From Quillaja saponaria (Eukaryota > Streptophyta > Magnoliopsida > Fabales > Quillajaceae), in NCBI GenBank assembly GCA_029379385.1, contig CM055617.1, positions 9,486,001 to 9,550,000 on the forward strand: DNA of 64,000 bases, in the 5' to 3' direction. Below are positions 48,201 to 60,049 of the stretch, one piece after another. The notes under the pieces are model-generated. The model was not told the origin of the DNA and searched no databases. It worked only from the letters and a program-made list of their open reading frames with translations. Within the stretch, counting starts at the first letter, position 1. Each line of letters begins with the position of its first letter. The position numbers were made by a program, and so were the translations under genes.

Positions 48201-50193
48201 AGAATAGTATTCTATTAGTAGCAAGAGCTTTACTCACAATGCTCTAAGATATGACAAATTGCCCATTGAGGGAGGCAGCTGACCAGTTAAGTTGTTATCT
48301 GAAAGATCCCTGCATCATAATGTGTGATTAGAAAGACTACCGAATGAAGTAAAGACAAAGAAAAAGCCATCTAAAATAACAAGAATTTCTCACAGAGTCA
48401 CTAAACCAGGCAGCTGTTGAAATGCATCTGGAATCCTTCCAGTTAGCCGGTTATTGTTTAATGACCTAAGGAAAAATATTTAAATGACGAAACTGATTAT
48501 ACAAAAATAAAATTTTAAAAATTGATACCAGTCAACCACAGGAAATCATGCAAAATGGGTCATTCATTTGAACTTACAAGTCTGATAATTGAGCTAACGA
48601 GGATATGGCATATGGAATGCTTCCAGTCAATTGATTGGCTGACAGAGAACTAAAGCAAAGAAAGGTTGCACAAACTGTAATTTTAGGACATAATATATCT
48701 TAAGGGTTATTGGTTCAGTCAAAATAGTTTACTAAGCCATCAATAAAGAAGCGCTAACATACAAGTTCTTGATAGTAAGGGGCAAAGTTGACGGGATGGC
48801 CCCTCCAATGTGATTGTTGCTAAAATCCCTATCAAATTAATGATAATAAAAAATAATTAAAAAACCCTCAGAAATTTCTAGATACAGATTCACACAATAT
48901 CATGGAACTGAAACAATCAGTAAAGAAAATTTGATGTTTTCTTCTCAATAAGGATTCATGTCTCCTGCAGTTATACAGGGACCATAAGAAAAACTAACCA
49001 ACTCAAGGCCACAAGTATCAATGTACCTCATATAATACTGTTCAATTTGGTAGTTTTAGACAAACAAAAACTCAATGAGCAACCTCTATATTTCAATGGC
49101 TAAAGAAGAAGCAAACGAAAAATGCAACTTCAACACATTCTTATTTATAGTTGGATCTAAGTAATAGTGAATATAGTAACTATTCCTTCCTTTTTTGTGC
49201 TAAGCAACTACCTTGTTTATTTTGCATGTTTGCTGATATGAGCACACTGGCACCGAAGAGCATAAACTTATACACATGATAACAAGTAGATACACTGACC
49301 ATATACTAAGCTTAAAAACTGACACTTACATCTCTATGATGGATTGAAAATCCAAGGTATTGCCCAGCTGTCCACCCAAATTCATATCTCTAAGCCGGCT
49401 GTATCCCAAAATATTGAGGTTAACATTCTTTCAATTGCTCTAGCAAAATTAAATATCTCAGAATATAGAAATAAAATTGAAAACTATTTAACCAAAGGCC
49501 TTAGAGTAGAAATCACTACTACAGATTTATAAAATAAGCAACCTTGAAAGAGGAAGGATTGACATACATTGCAGTTATGTCTGAAAAGACACAATCAACA
49601 CCTTGCCACTTTTCCAAACATGGGTCACCCCCGAAAGGTTGCCACCCTTCAAGAGGTGGAAAGCCCAAGGCAACATACAAATTATTGATTGCTGCAACTG
49701 TAACAAAAGCAAATAGCATGAGCTAGCTTATAGAAAATTGTATCATTAAGCATAGCTGAGATTATATGGAAGGGGATAATCAAACTAGCTCTAAAATACC
49801 CTGCTACATCCATTACTTTGCAAATATTCTAAACTACTTTTTGCATTTATATTTAGAATTAGAAAACCGTAAAATCTAGCAAAGTTTAGTTGAATCTATG
49901 TTTACGAAAGTGGAAAAGATGCTTGAGAAAGGAATCCTATTTCAAGCATCTTCCTTTTGCTTTACCTCCATATTCCCAGAACCCAAACAGCGAAAAGAAA
50001 AATGAAACATAATAAGGAAATATGAATATGAATATTGTTCAGTACCATCACTAAGGTCAGTATCGCCAGTACAAAATGCCGCTTGCAAAATCAACATCAA
50101 CCCAGTGAAGAGCCCAACACATAAGTCTCTATTAATATAACCCATTTTCTCAACAGAATCCGCTTCCAACTCCCTGGTCTTTTTGCGCTTCAT
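42254..50193 (-). CDS. STRUBBELIG-receptor-family LRR receptor-like kinase, 17 coding exons, 688-704 aa
   Basis: Exons 5' to 3': 50046-50193, 49568-49697, 49330-49398, 48763-48828, 48578-48649, 48394-48465, 48238-48309, 48092-48157, 47887-47952, 46908-47236, 46666-46770, 46389-46540, 45460-45731, 44885-45023, 43423-43559, 43158-43314, 42254-42316. Phases join throughout, with one GC donor. The first ATG is at 50193; the in-frame ATG at 50145 ([20 protein letters not shown]) gives a better signal peptide. In the 688-aa numbering: N-cap [14 protein letters not shown], about seven leucine-rich repeats (77-238, one per exon of 66-72 nt), a Pro/Ser-rich stretch, a membrane span at about 296-318, and a kinase domain at 383-688. 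The kinase has [12 protein letters not shown] (Lys438), VHRNLKSCN (Asn538 for catalytic Asp), SDCG (556-558) and APE. These receptors act at the plasma membrane in tissue morphogenesis, often without kinase activity (family knowledge). Confidence 0.94.
44045..44450 (+). pseudogene. LINE reverse-transcriptase C-terminal fragment inside the kinase-gene intron
   Basis: On the plus strand, pieces in shifting frames read [11 protein letters not shown] (about 44070), [15 protein letters not shown] (about 44190), and end with ATAAGGCTTGTTCTTGTTGC, the characteristic 3' tail of plant RTE-like LINEs. Stops and frameshifts are present. It is inserted antisense to the host gene in the intron between exons 14 and 15. 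Confidence 0.7.
45081..45236. repeat. 80-bp tandem duplication in a kinase-gene intron
   Basis: CAAGAGTCT(C/G)A, CATAGTAGTGAACC and ATTGAATGGTCACCCCAGGT followed by TCAGAT occur at about 45081 and again at 45161, with small changes. Confidence 0.85.
46161..46178. repeat. Poly-C tract of 18 bases
   Basis: A pure run of 18 C in the intron between exons 12 and 13 of the receptor-kinase gene; poly-G on the transcript strand. Confidence 0.95.
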
Positions 50194-50760
50194 TCCCTTG
50201 CTTTCCACCTATCTTTTCCCACAAAATAACCAGCAAGGCACAACTACGAAGCTAAAGCAAATGATGCACAAATTTCAAATAGAGCGAACAGAACAACAAC
50301 AAAAAAATGAACTTCCACGAAATTCAGGATAAATTTGAGAAAACAAAACACACCCTTCACATTAAAAAGCCGAATGAACAAGAAATGAAATTTGGGTAAG
50401 TTTGAAAATGGGTTGGCAAAACCTCGTCTAAATAAATAAGTAAAACATAGAAGTATCAGAGAGAGTATAAATGCTTAAAAAATCCTATCCGATTGTGCAG
50501 AGACAAGAGTTGGAAACCCTAAAATGTTCGAGACCGCATCGAAATACTCACAATGACTCTGGCTTAGTGCCACCATTTCTTCCTCTTTCTCTTTCTCTGT
50601 TGCAAAAAGCAAGCAAGACTGCAAGACCGAACTGACATATTTGAGTAGGAACTCAAAAGGAGGGACCCAATTGCCATTAAAAGATGGGAATTTTTTGGCT
50701 TCACATGATTGAATTGCCACGTTGCAAATTACAATTTACGTAATTTACGCATTGTCTTTG
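50194..50760 (-). promoter_or_regulatory. 5' UTR and proximal promoter of the receptor-kinase gene
   Basis: On the minus strand this stretch has purine-rich leader character (GAGAAAGAGAAAGAGGAAG near 50590). An 81-codon frame at 50475-50720 has no homologous look and is taken as leader sequence. Confidence 0.4.
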
Positions 50761-53320
50761 TGTGTAGTTTTGATTTAGATAATCCTATATTTCTTTTTGT
50801 TGTCAAATTCCTTTTTCGAGAAAACAAATGCTGGTATAATGCTTAAAATTTTGTTAACTTCAATTCAAAATTTTTTCTTTTAAATTTTGTCTTTTAATTT
50901 TTAAAACATTTATAATGTATTCCCATAAGTTAACACTATTATTATTTAAAAAAAAAATTATTGAATATAATTATTTTTTTTATATATATGCTAACTTGTG
51001 ACTATCAGTTATCAGCATTCATTCACTCCTACTATTTTATTTTTAATAAATATTATTTATGTCATGTTTTTCGGATATTATTAATTGGTTCTCAATTTTA
51101 AATTTTGTTTACATACACACAGTATACTATGTATTAATACTATATAAAATAATTAAGTGTCATACAAAATGTATTTCCATCTACAATATACAATATAATT
51201 ATAACTCTCAAAATTTAGAAAATGAGATATTAATCACACATCAGTCATGATTACATGTGACACATGCATCTCCTAATTGTCCCCAATTGAAAAAACATGG
51301 ATAGCATTTTTATTCTAATAAATTCTCAAGTTAATGAGTTGATTAGTATTACGTTTGAATTGAAAATTATTTTATTTTTAACACATAAATTATATTAGAC
51401 ATATCAATAATTGGTTGTGAAATATTTAATCATATAAAAATTATACGAATACTATACAACTTTACAAATTCATATTAAATGTGTGATAAAACATAAATTG
51501 TCAATATTTTCTAACACATTAATCATAGACAATTTATTTTAAACATATATTCACAAATAATTTGATGAAACAAACAAACGATTCTGTACATTTTAATTTT
51601 ATTGTAACACAAAACTCACTGACTTGTTGAGAAATATAATTGGAACCAAAAACTTCAAGTTACTTTTGGACATAAATTTTGATTTCTTCTCCCTCACCAC
51701 ATTGACTAATCACTAATCACGCTTTATAAAGGTTTTGATTAAAGGGTTTAATGGCTGTTAGGTGTAACTATAATAAATAATACAATACACAATTATAGTT
51801 GTACTCCAGAATTTAGAGGTTGGACATGGTGGAATGATAATTAACCACTAAATTTAATTAGTTAATGGCAGCAAGATTTGTGTCTCTATGTGACAATAGT
51901 GACTTCCCATCTTCTATTCTTTCTATAACAAATTTTATTTTACATGGAACAAACATATATAAATCAAATGAAATGCCTAAAACATTTGCTTCAAGTAAAC
52001 TTATAGTCTCTGCGAATCAAATTGGTTGTGTTTTCTTAATGAATGGAGAGGGAGAAGCTTGTGATCAATCACAGTTTTGAATAATTAATTACAATAAGTA
52101 CTAAGGAAGCTAGTAATGATCTAGTGTGCTTGTAATAATTGATTATTATTTTTTATTTTTTACCGGTACACAATAAAGAGATATACTAATCTTTTCTAAA
52201 TTCTCTATAATACAAGTTATATTATTGGATTTATTTATTTAAGTAAGTTAGCATACATTAACTACAAGAAAAGTTAAATGTCCTACTATCGAGAGCTTAA
52301 CTCAAGCGATTGGTATATGTTTTCTACTAGAGTACCAAGTTCGAGTACGCCCAATATACCACAAAAAAAAAAAAAAAAAAACCTAGATGCCCTTGATATA
52401 TTTTAGTCATGCATGCAAATATGCTGTTCAATTCTTTGATATCATTCATGCATGTCTTATATAAATAATGGAGGTAACATGTAATTTGTAGTGTTACTAT
52501 CCTTTGTGCTCTTTGTTTGCTTAAAGTATATATGACTATCTTATTTGCTCTTAATACAAGGTAATTAAGGTGTTGCATTGTTGAATTGTTCAAAATATTT
52601 TATGCATTTGCTTCTTTTAGTTACTTTTTGGTCCATTAAAATTTCCCCTCCCCATATATATAATATGCCTTCTCCCTTTCTCATTAGGAGTTGAATAGGA
52701 TAGTTATCATGTCATATCAAAAAAAAAAAAAAAAAACACGAAGACTGAACTCAAGTGAAAATAACTTATATATGTTTTCTTCTTTTTTCTATTTAGAGTT
52801 TAAGTTAACATGTTCTCAACTAAAAAAATTAGGGATGTTTTACAATATTTTTGAAAAATAAATGGAGTCATCACCATACTTTTCAAAACAAATACAAAAT
52901 TGTAGAGACAACTAAAACTTAGATAAGAAACAAATTAATGCATTTGATCCGTAAGACTTCCATGGTCAAAAAATAAGATTTTTATATATAAGTTTACGTC
53001 CCAAACTGGGTAAGGGGACTGGGCACAAAAATCAGAAGTTTGGACACCATGTCAAACACAAGGTAAGTCTGCAATACTTAAGAGGTTCTGCACAGAAAAA
53101 TAACTTAAGTTTTTTGAAGTTGTTTGTCCCAAATCCAATGGGCCCGCCCAAACCTCAGTTAATCCATTTCTAATGGTTCTGGGCTAGTTTTCTCTATGAA
53201 CTTTTGTTGGTAGGAATGTATGACATGTGTACATTCTTTATCCTGATGTTGTTATAAGCCTAATACAGTAGTAACATTGACCATCATAATTGAGGGTTCA
53301 AATCTATTTTATGAAATGCT
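50761..53320. other. Intergenic AT-rich region
   Basis: AT-rich DNA with poly-A tracts near 52360 and 52720. No gene or mobile element with definable ends was recognised. Confidence 0.45.
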
Positions 53321-53325
53321 GTGTT

Positions 53326-53655
53326 GGCCAATAGAAGAAAGTTGCTGAATTGATGAAGGAAATGATGCAGAAGAAAATCAACCCAGATGTACAAACCTTT
53401 ACCATTATGATAGATATGCTTTGTAAAGAAGGAAAGGTTCTAGAAGCTGAGTATGTTCTTGCCGCGGTGGTGCAAAAAGGTGAGGAGCTTGATAATGTTA
53501 CTTACAAAAAGTGTTAATGGATTGCTACTGCAAGAAATTTGGAATTGATAGGCAAGGAAAATCTTCGATTTCATGGTTGAGCAAGGTATTGCACCTGATC
53601 TTGTTAGCTACAACATTTTGATTCATGGAGCATGCAAATCCAAAAGGAATTATTT
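53326..53655 (+). pseudogene. Pentatricopeptide-repeat (PPR) gene fragment
   Basis: Reading on the plus strand, successive frames give KKVAELMKEMMQKKI, NPDVQTFTIMIDMLCKEGKV, VLMDCYCKKFGIDRQGK, then after a frame change IFDFMVEQGIAPDLV and SYNILIHGACKSK. These are about three P-type PPR repeats with the usual spacing. There is a frameshift after TYKK (the TTACAAAAAGTG site) and another near GGAAAATCTTCG, and there is no start or neighbouring repeats. It is therefore a relic of an organelle RNA-binding protein gene, or a gene fragment moved here. Confidence 0.8.
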
Positions 53656-56091
53656 AATTTGGGTTACTTGTTTTTAGTTATTTTCCCCTCTCCTCAAATT
53701 GAATAGATGTATATTTGCTGAATACAACCTTGGCCTTAACCTTGCTGAAACTTTTCTATTTATTATAACGTAATAAATATGTTATCTGTGTGTGTGTTTT
53801 TATAGACAGTGAAAGGAGGCAAAACAGAATGTATATAGAGAAATCGACTATGCAACATTAAGCAACTTTAAGTCCATGCAGTGCCTTGTTTATTTGTTTA
53901 TAATTTGTAGACATGGTAGTGTGATTGTCAATTCTTTAATTTCACATTCTAATAGTTATTTTTGTACATGAAGAATTTTAAGAGTGCAATATGATATACT
54001 CCTGTTTTTTTCACTTCCGTCTTGTGTTAATTTAGTTTTATGAATAAAGATATGCTTAAATTATTGATACTAATTAACACTCTTCTATATATCACTTTTA
54101 GGCTCTACCTCATTACAATAATTGTAAAGAAGGAATAACTAAATATTCACTTTTGACAAATTTCAATGCTTTTAGCATTTGGGTGGATGAGTTTGGAAGG
54201 GACAAATTATGGTGTTTATTTATTGGGGTTTTACTTCAAAATTTAATGTAACGTGAGAGTATTAATCTTGTATTGGAAAGCCAATAAACCAAAAGTATGT
54301 TTATATAGGGTTTTGCTTAAGTATATGTTGCCTAAGTTCTGTGATGAGAACTCGTACCACTTAACTTGTAAAAACCACCACATAATGGAATTTTGTGATT
54401 ACAACATTAACTATTACTTTACATTGAGGAGAAGAATAAAAAAATTTATGTTTTTTTGTCAAGCATTCACTGTGTCAGAGAGGACCCGATCTCATAGTTG
54501 AAAACTAAACCATACTACAATTAATGACCCTCATGTGCATCAATCTCAAGCATTCTTGGGTTGTTTTGCCAGCATATGCATATTGATCATTTATTGCACA
54601 CAGACCTAATGGAGCTTAAATTATTGATACTAATTAACACTCTTCTATCACTTTTAGGCTCTACCTCATTACAGTAATTGTAATGAAGGAATAACTAAAT
54701 ATTCAGTTTTGACAAATTTTAATGCTTTTGGCATTTGGGTTGGATGAGTTTGGAAAGGACAAATTGTGGCATTTATTTATTTGGAGTTTTCCTTCAAAAT
54801 TTAATAATGTGACGTGGGAGTATTAATTTCTTATTGAAAAGTCAATAAACCAAATGTATGGTAATATAAGATTTTGGTTAAGTATATGTTGACTGAGTTT
54901 CATGGTGAGAACTCGTAATTTTAAGTCACTTAATTTGTAAAAACGATCACATAATAGAATTCTGTGATTACAATAATAATTATTGTGTTAGATTGAGGTG
55001 AAGAATCGAAAATTTTATGTTTCTATGTCAAGCATTCACTATGTTGGCCTGATTTCATAGTTGAAAACTAAACCATACTACAATTAATGACCCTCATATG
55101 CATAATGAAGGAGAAATGGTGCCTTCTTGTGTTGTTTTGCCAGCATATGCATATTGATCTTTTATTGCACAGACAGAACTTTGGCAGTTAGCATCTACCA
55201 CAGTACCATACCATACATTTTGCCAACATGTGTTTCTTTTTCTTCATTTGCGGCCTTTACTACTTCTCATTGCTCATTATGATGTATTGGTTACCATGTC
55301 CTTTTGTCCTGCAATATATTGAACGACAAACTGTCCTCTTGCCCCTGCATCTGGGATCCACTCATTTTATGTGACAACCACCACTACCATTGATTATCTA
55401 ATTCAATACAAACTAATTTTTTTTCTTTGCCTTTTAGATGATTTTATAGTTATCTACCATTCCATGATAAGATATCTAATACGACCAATCAACTTACATT
55501 CCTATGTACTGCAGGGTTGTGTTTTGGTCTCTAAGAATGTTTAATGGTTTGGCTATTATTTTCCAGAAGCTTTATGTATTTTGCTAATGCTTTGTTTTGA
55601 TTTGATATATCAGTCTAAAGTAAACCATGGTCATGTAGATACATGAACTTGGAGACTGATGAATCTTCTGTGGGCCCTCTTCATCCTGTTCAGACATCAG
55701 GTTAGGTTATTGTTAATTCACATGCACAGAAAAAAAAAATCAGGTGCAAATCACCAACTCAAGATTTATTTTATTTTTCCTTGTGCTAAATATTTTGTAT
55801 GTTGCAGAAAGCAAAGGTGAAAGGTGAATCTAATGCTTCTGCAACAAACGTAATCTTTTGCTAAATTTAGTAAAAATAAAGAATAAATATTTTGTTAAAT
55901 CTACCAGAAATTATTTTCATTATTTATTTATTTATTAGATTTTCGTTTATTAAATATTTGCTTGTCCATCCCAATTTGCTTGCGTGACTGTTGGAGCTCT
56001 TACAATAAATACATGTCATTGACTTCAGCAAATTCACTCTCTTCAACTATCTATAGCTTTGTCTCCCTCTTCTGTTATTATCGGGAATAAT
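53656..56091. other. Intergenic region with a large tandem duplication
   Basis: AT-rich DNA between the PPR relic and the lipidated-protein gene. Apart from the 559-bp duplication listed separately, no gene was recognised. Confidence 0.5.
54056..55172. repeat. 559-bp tandem duplication
   Basis: Copy 1 (54056-54614) and copy 2 (54615 to about 55172) share CTTAAATTATTGATACTAAT, TTTTAGGCTCTACCTCATTA, AGCATTCACT, AACTAAACCATACTACAATT and CCAGCATATGCATATTGATC in the same order, with many substitutions and small indels. It is clearly older than the intron duplications. Confidence 0.9.
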
Positions 56092-56220
56092 ATGACCAAT
56101 CTTTGAGCTTTAACCTTCAACAATGGCTTTTGAGAGATGAAACCCAGAAATCAAATCTCCTTTTTCTGGATTCTGTCTGAACAAATTTTGATCAAAATTC
56201 ACAAATGGGTTGCTGTGTGA
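56092..56220 (+). promoter_or_regulatory. Cluster of upstream ORFs before the lipidated-protein start
   Basis: Three short ATG frames precede the main start: 56092-56106 (MTNL), 56123-56140 (MAFER), and 56137-56220 (27 codons, +1 frame), which overlaps the main ATG at 56205. If they are in the mRNA they would reduce translation of the main frame. Transcript start is not known, so their presence in the leader is inferred. Confidence 0.45.
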
Positions 56221-57062
56221 GCACCAATAAAGGTCCAGATTCAGCTTCACCACCTGAAAAAGACCAGCATTCTTTAGTGAGTGTACAGACACCAAGATCT
56301 AGCATTTCTTGTGTTAAAGCCGCAGAGAGCAGAGCACCTCCACTAGTTGAGGAAGAAACTGTGAAGGAGGTACTTTCTGAAACCCACAAATGGAAGCCAT
56401 CCATTACCAAATTGGAACCAGAAAAACAAGCTCAAAATCCAGTCTTTGAGAAAGTTATAGAAGACATCAAGATCCAGAGGAAATTGTCCATCAACAAAGC
56501 CGATGAGATCTCTGAGGCTTCTGAAATTTGCAGCCTGAGCGAGAGTCTGTCAACAACAACTATCACTGACAATAGAGACGACGAAGAAGAAATCCGGCAA
56601 AGGGTCCACCGATCTCCGGTGAAATTGCCGAAAAATCGGTCTTTTTCTGGGGATTTCAACGGGAAGAGAGACAGGGTAGTGGGAAAATCTCCGACTCGAA
56701 GATCCGAGCAGTCGCCGGGTCGGAGAAATGTTGGGTCAATGAGGCTGGTTCAGAGCAGAGATCAAGTGGGTCAGACAATTGGTTGTCGCGGATTGAAGAC
56801 CGACCCTCAGCGGCGAGACCCAGTTGAGAATTATGCTCGCCGGTCCAGGTCACCGGCCACACGTACTGATAATGGAGCTCCTAGATCCGTTATTGGTCGA
56901 AGCCCGTCTGCAAGAAGAACGAATAGGTCTCCAGCTCGGGTCAGAACTTCCACGCCGGAGAATGGTAACCGGAAATTAGAGCAGCCCAGAATGGAAGATA
57001 AATGGCCTTCAGAGTCACTGGAAAACCCACTTGTATCCTTAGAATGCTTCATCTTTCTCTAA
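56205..57062 (+). CDS. Intronless basic Ser/Arg-rich protein with N-terminal lipidation signal, 285 aa
   Basis: A single open frame from ATG 56205 to TAA 57060-57062. The N-terminus MGCCVSTNKG carries Gly2 for N-myristoylation and Cys3/Cys4 for palmitoylation, so a plasma-membrane-attached protein is expected (inference from the motif). The middle is acidic and Ser-rich (ASEICSLSESLSTTTITDNR, DDEEEIRQ). The C-terminal half is basic with repeated Arg-Ser-Pro motifs (RSPVKLPKNRSFSGDF, GKSPTRRSEQSPGRR, RRSRSPATR, RSPSARRTNRSPARVR), which look like proline-directed phosphosites. It ends ENPLVSLECFIFL. The length and this end resemble uncharacterised plant Ser/Arg-repetitive proteins of about 240-300 residues; no enzyme domain is visible. 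The frame is unlikely to be random given its length, composition and N-terminus. Confidence 0.88.
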   Translation: MGCCVSTNKGPDSASPPEKDQHSLVSVQTPRSSISCVKAAESRAPPLVEEETVKEVLSETHKWKPSITKLEPEKQAQNPVFEKVIEDIKIQRKLSINKADEISEASEICSLSESLSTTTITDNRDDEEEIRQRVHRSPVKLPKNRSFSGDFNGKRDRVVGKSPTRRSEQSPGRRNVGSMRLVQSRDQVGQTIGCRGLKTDPQRRDPVENYARRSRSPATRTDNGAPRSVIGRSPSARRTNRSPARVRTSTPENGNRKLEQPRMEDKWPSESLENPLVSLECFIFL

Positions 57063-59900
57063 TTTCTTCACAAATTGACTTAAAAAAATACTCCGGCAAT
57101 GGAAGTATTCGCCGGAGCTACCATTTGACCGGAGATAGGTGTGGATGAACTTAGTCATATTTTTCAACTGCTTTCCTTTTCTGTACTCTTGAGTGTAAAT
57201 GTTATTAAGTCAGAAGGGCAATTGTGGAAGAAAAAAGAGTATGATTGTCTTTCAAGAATCAAAATTTGGAACTTTTGGATACGTAAGACTAAGTGGCTAG
57301 TATATTTGCTTGCATGATTCTGATAATTTTTCTGGTTTTTTTTTTTTTTTGCTCTCTTTCTGCAAATGGGTTTTCTTCTTAGATTGCATAGGTTGCCTGC
57401 CTGGTTTGGAAAGATTGCATTTCCACAAAACTGATTCACTGCATGTGTACTGAGAAAATCATCTTTTCATCTTCCATTTGGTGACAATTAAAGAATCTGA
57501 TCTCACAGTAAGCACACACAAAAGAAGGGGTGAGAGAGAAAGAGGGTGAAGGGCACAGAGAGAGTACGTCGAAGTTAAATTGCCCAGCAACAAACCAAAT
57601 TAAAATGCAGTAATATTTGTTAATTTGATGATTAAAAATATGAATGAGTTAGATTATGAATTGCATAAAACTCAATGGGGGAGATTCTTTTCAACTTATA
57701 GTCAACTCTTACGAATACATAATAGACTATAAATTATAGACAGTGAGAACCATGTGATGTAAATGCATTGAAATTTGTTTGTTTTTTTTATTTGTTTTTT
57801 TTTATGTAGATCTAGAGAACTTGTTTTACTTTTATTTTTGTTACTTTATTTTATTTGAGTTGTATGAACCTTTTTAGTTATATGTTATGAATCTCATTTT
57901 ATCAAAGAAAGAAAAAGAATAGGAATAAGTACATTTCTAAGAGGAAAGAGATAGATTTCTTTTTTCTTTTTCTTTTGTCATTGCTAGAGGAGGATGCGAC
58001 CTATATATGTAACTTTGTCTTAGAGCAGTTCTTCTTCTTTAATGGTTGGTTTCCTTTGTTTTTTAAGTTGTTGACATGCAACTTGGTTAACTTCATAATT
58101 ATCGAGGTATTGTTTTTTGGGATGAGGATTGCTCTTCTCTTCTACTTTGGACACGTCAATTACAAAATGCACAACTAGAAAAAGGAATACTTAATTATAC
58201 TATGTAGGATTATGGAAGCTCTTCTATTAACTTCAATGTGTATTGTTAATCTCAAAGCCTCCTATCTAGATACTTCATTATTTTGATTACTTGTTGGTAC
58301 TTAATATGGATAGGATATTTGTGATTGATGTGCTTAAACACTTCATTTATTTAATTATATGTTGGAAGTTAATTTTTGGAGAAGATGTTGATTAAAGCAA
58401 ATAAAATTTCTAAATGCATGGAGCAACAAGAACTTCTTTCCATTAAGTGGGTTTAGAGCGTAGGTCGCACATGAGATTCATCTCATTGTAAACAAAATCG
58501 AGTGTAGGAAAATATATTATAAGTAAAGTGAGAGTACCATCCTCTACATAGTGCATGTCTTTTTTATTTATTAATATGTGTCGTGTTGTGATTAAACACT
58601 TTTAAAAATAGGTATAAAGTACTAGTTGGATAAGTAAAATTTGGCACTAACAAGAATTTGTAGTTTAATTGTTCTATATCTGATTTTCACCATGGATATT
58701 TGTTCTTTCTGTTCTATTTTATTCTAACGATCTTGGGGCAATTCTCTAGAGATTCTTTTATCTTTTATAATTTAGTATGTGCCTTAGTGCCTAAACTACA
58801 AAGAAAAACACACTTATTTCCTTAAAATCACATTTTTCTTGGTTTTGTTTCCCCAAAAGAATGTGGTAAATAATTAATGAAACTACTAGAACTTGCATAT
58901 ATATATATATATATATGTGTAAGATGGAAAATCCCAATAGCCGTTGGGATTGAGCAATATTGCTGCCTCAAACAAACACAGTGGTCCTTAATTTTATAGT
59001 GAGCTTCTACTACAATTGTCTCTTTAGTGGATTTTTTTGTTTTCACTTTCCCCTCTGTTTTTTAATATTTTAATCTGCAATATCAGTCATTTTGGACTGT
59101 TACCACTATGGCAGCCCATTTCATTCCAGACACTTAACAGTGTTTCTCCTATCCAATCATGTGGAATTACATGGAAAAGAAGGAATGTCTCAAGGCTCAA
59201 AGTTCAAAACTTTATCAATAAGACAAACAATATGTGTTCTTTTCTGGACAGCAATGGAGTACTTTTGTCATTTTCAGAACTTGGGGGATTTGAGAATCTG
59301 GCCGTATTAAATTTTGATTTGTAAGAGCCTCAGTTTTAATTAGCTAGTGTAAACAGAAGGGTATGAGTTAAAATATGCAAGCAATAATAATGGCGAAAAT
59401 AGTGGGACACAGCAGTATCCACTTCTTTTTCTTCATGGCTGGCATTTGGTTTGGACGTTTGGAGAATTAATTACTTTTTTTGTTTTATTTATATCTTCAA
59501 AAAGTAGTGAGATTAAATGTGTAATGAGAGGAGGAATTTGGATAAAGGTTTTGAGTTCGATTTATACCAAAAAGAAAAAAAAAGAAAAAAAAAAGCGACG
59601 TGTTTGATTCATGACAGAACGAAAGCAAATGGTTGATGAATCTCTTTTTGGAAACATTTCTGTATTTGTAATCTCCATTTTGTAATTTATTTAATTTTCA
59701 AATACAAAAGCAACTTTGGATTGCAGAGCACATTGTTAAGTTTAAAATGTAATCACTCCTTTCTCTGTTTTTAAGTTGTGTAGTTCACAAAGAAAATGAA
59801 GACTGAAGACAGGAATTAATTGGGTTTGAGAAAATAGCCCATGATAACAGACCAGCAAATTGGATTTATTAATAATTGAGGACTTTTAGATATACACTTC
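57063..59900. other. Intergenic region between convergent genes
   Basis: The left part (57063 to about 57480) is probably the 3' UTR of the lipidated-protein gene. The rest is AT-rich with an (AT)n run near 58890-58915. Frames at 57975-58178 and 59037-59324 have no protein character. Confidence 0.45.
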
Positions 59901-60049
59901 ATTCATAGACCAAATTTGCCAGAGCTAGCTTGCCCTTAAAAAAAAAAACTAAATGTTATTTACATGATTCAAAGAGCTCTCTGGGTAAAAATGGAAGGAA
60001 AATACAGTCCCATATGTTGCATGTTCTTGAAGTAGCATGCAGGTCTTTC

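Noticed and set aside
42254..50193. Reading the HRN and DCG residues as signs of a pseudogene
   Set aside because: All exons, splice sites and other kinase motifs are intact, and the same residues are typical of STRUBBELIG-family receptors.
56192..57052. Minus-strand frames opposite the lipidated-protein gene
   Set aside because: Shadows of the plus-strand coding sequence.
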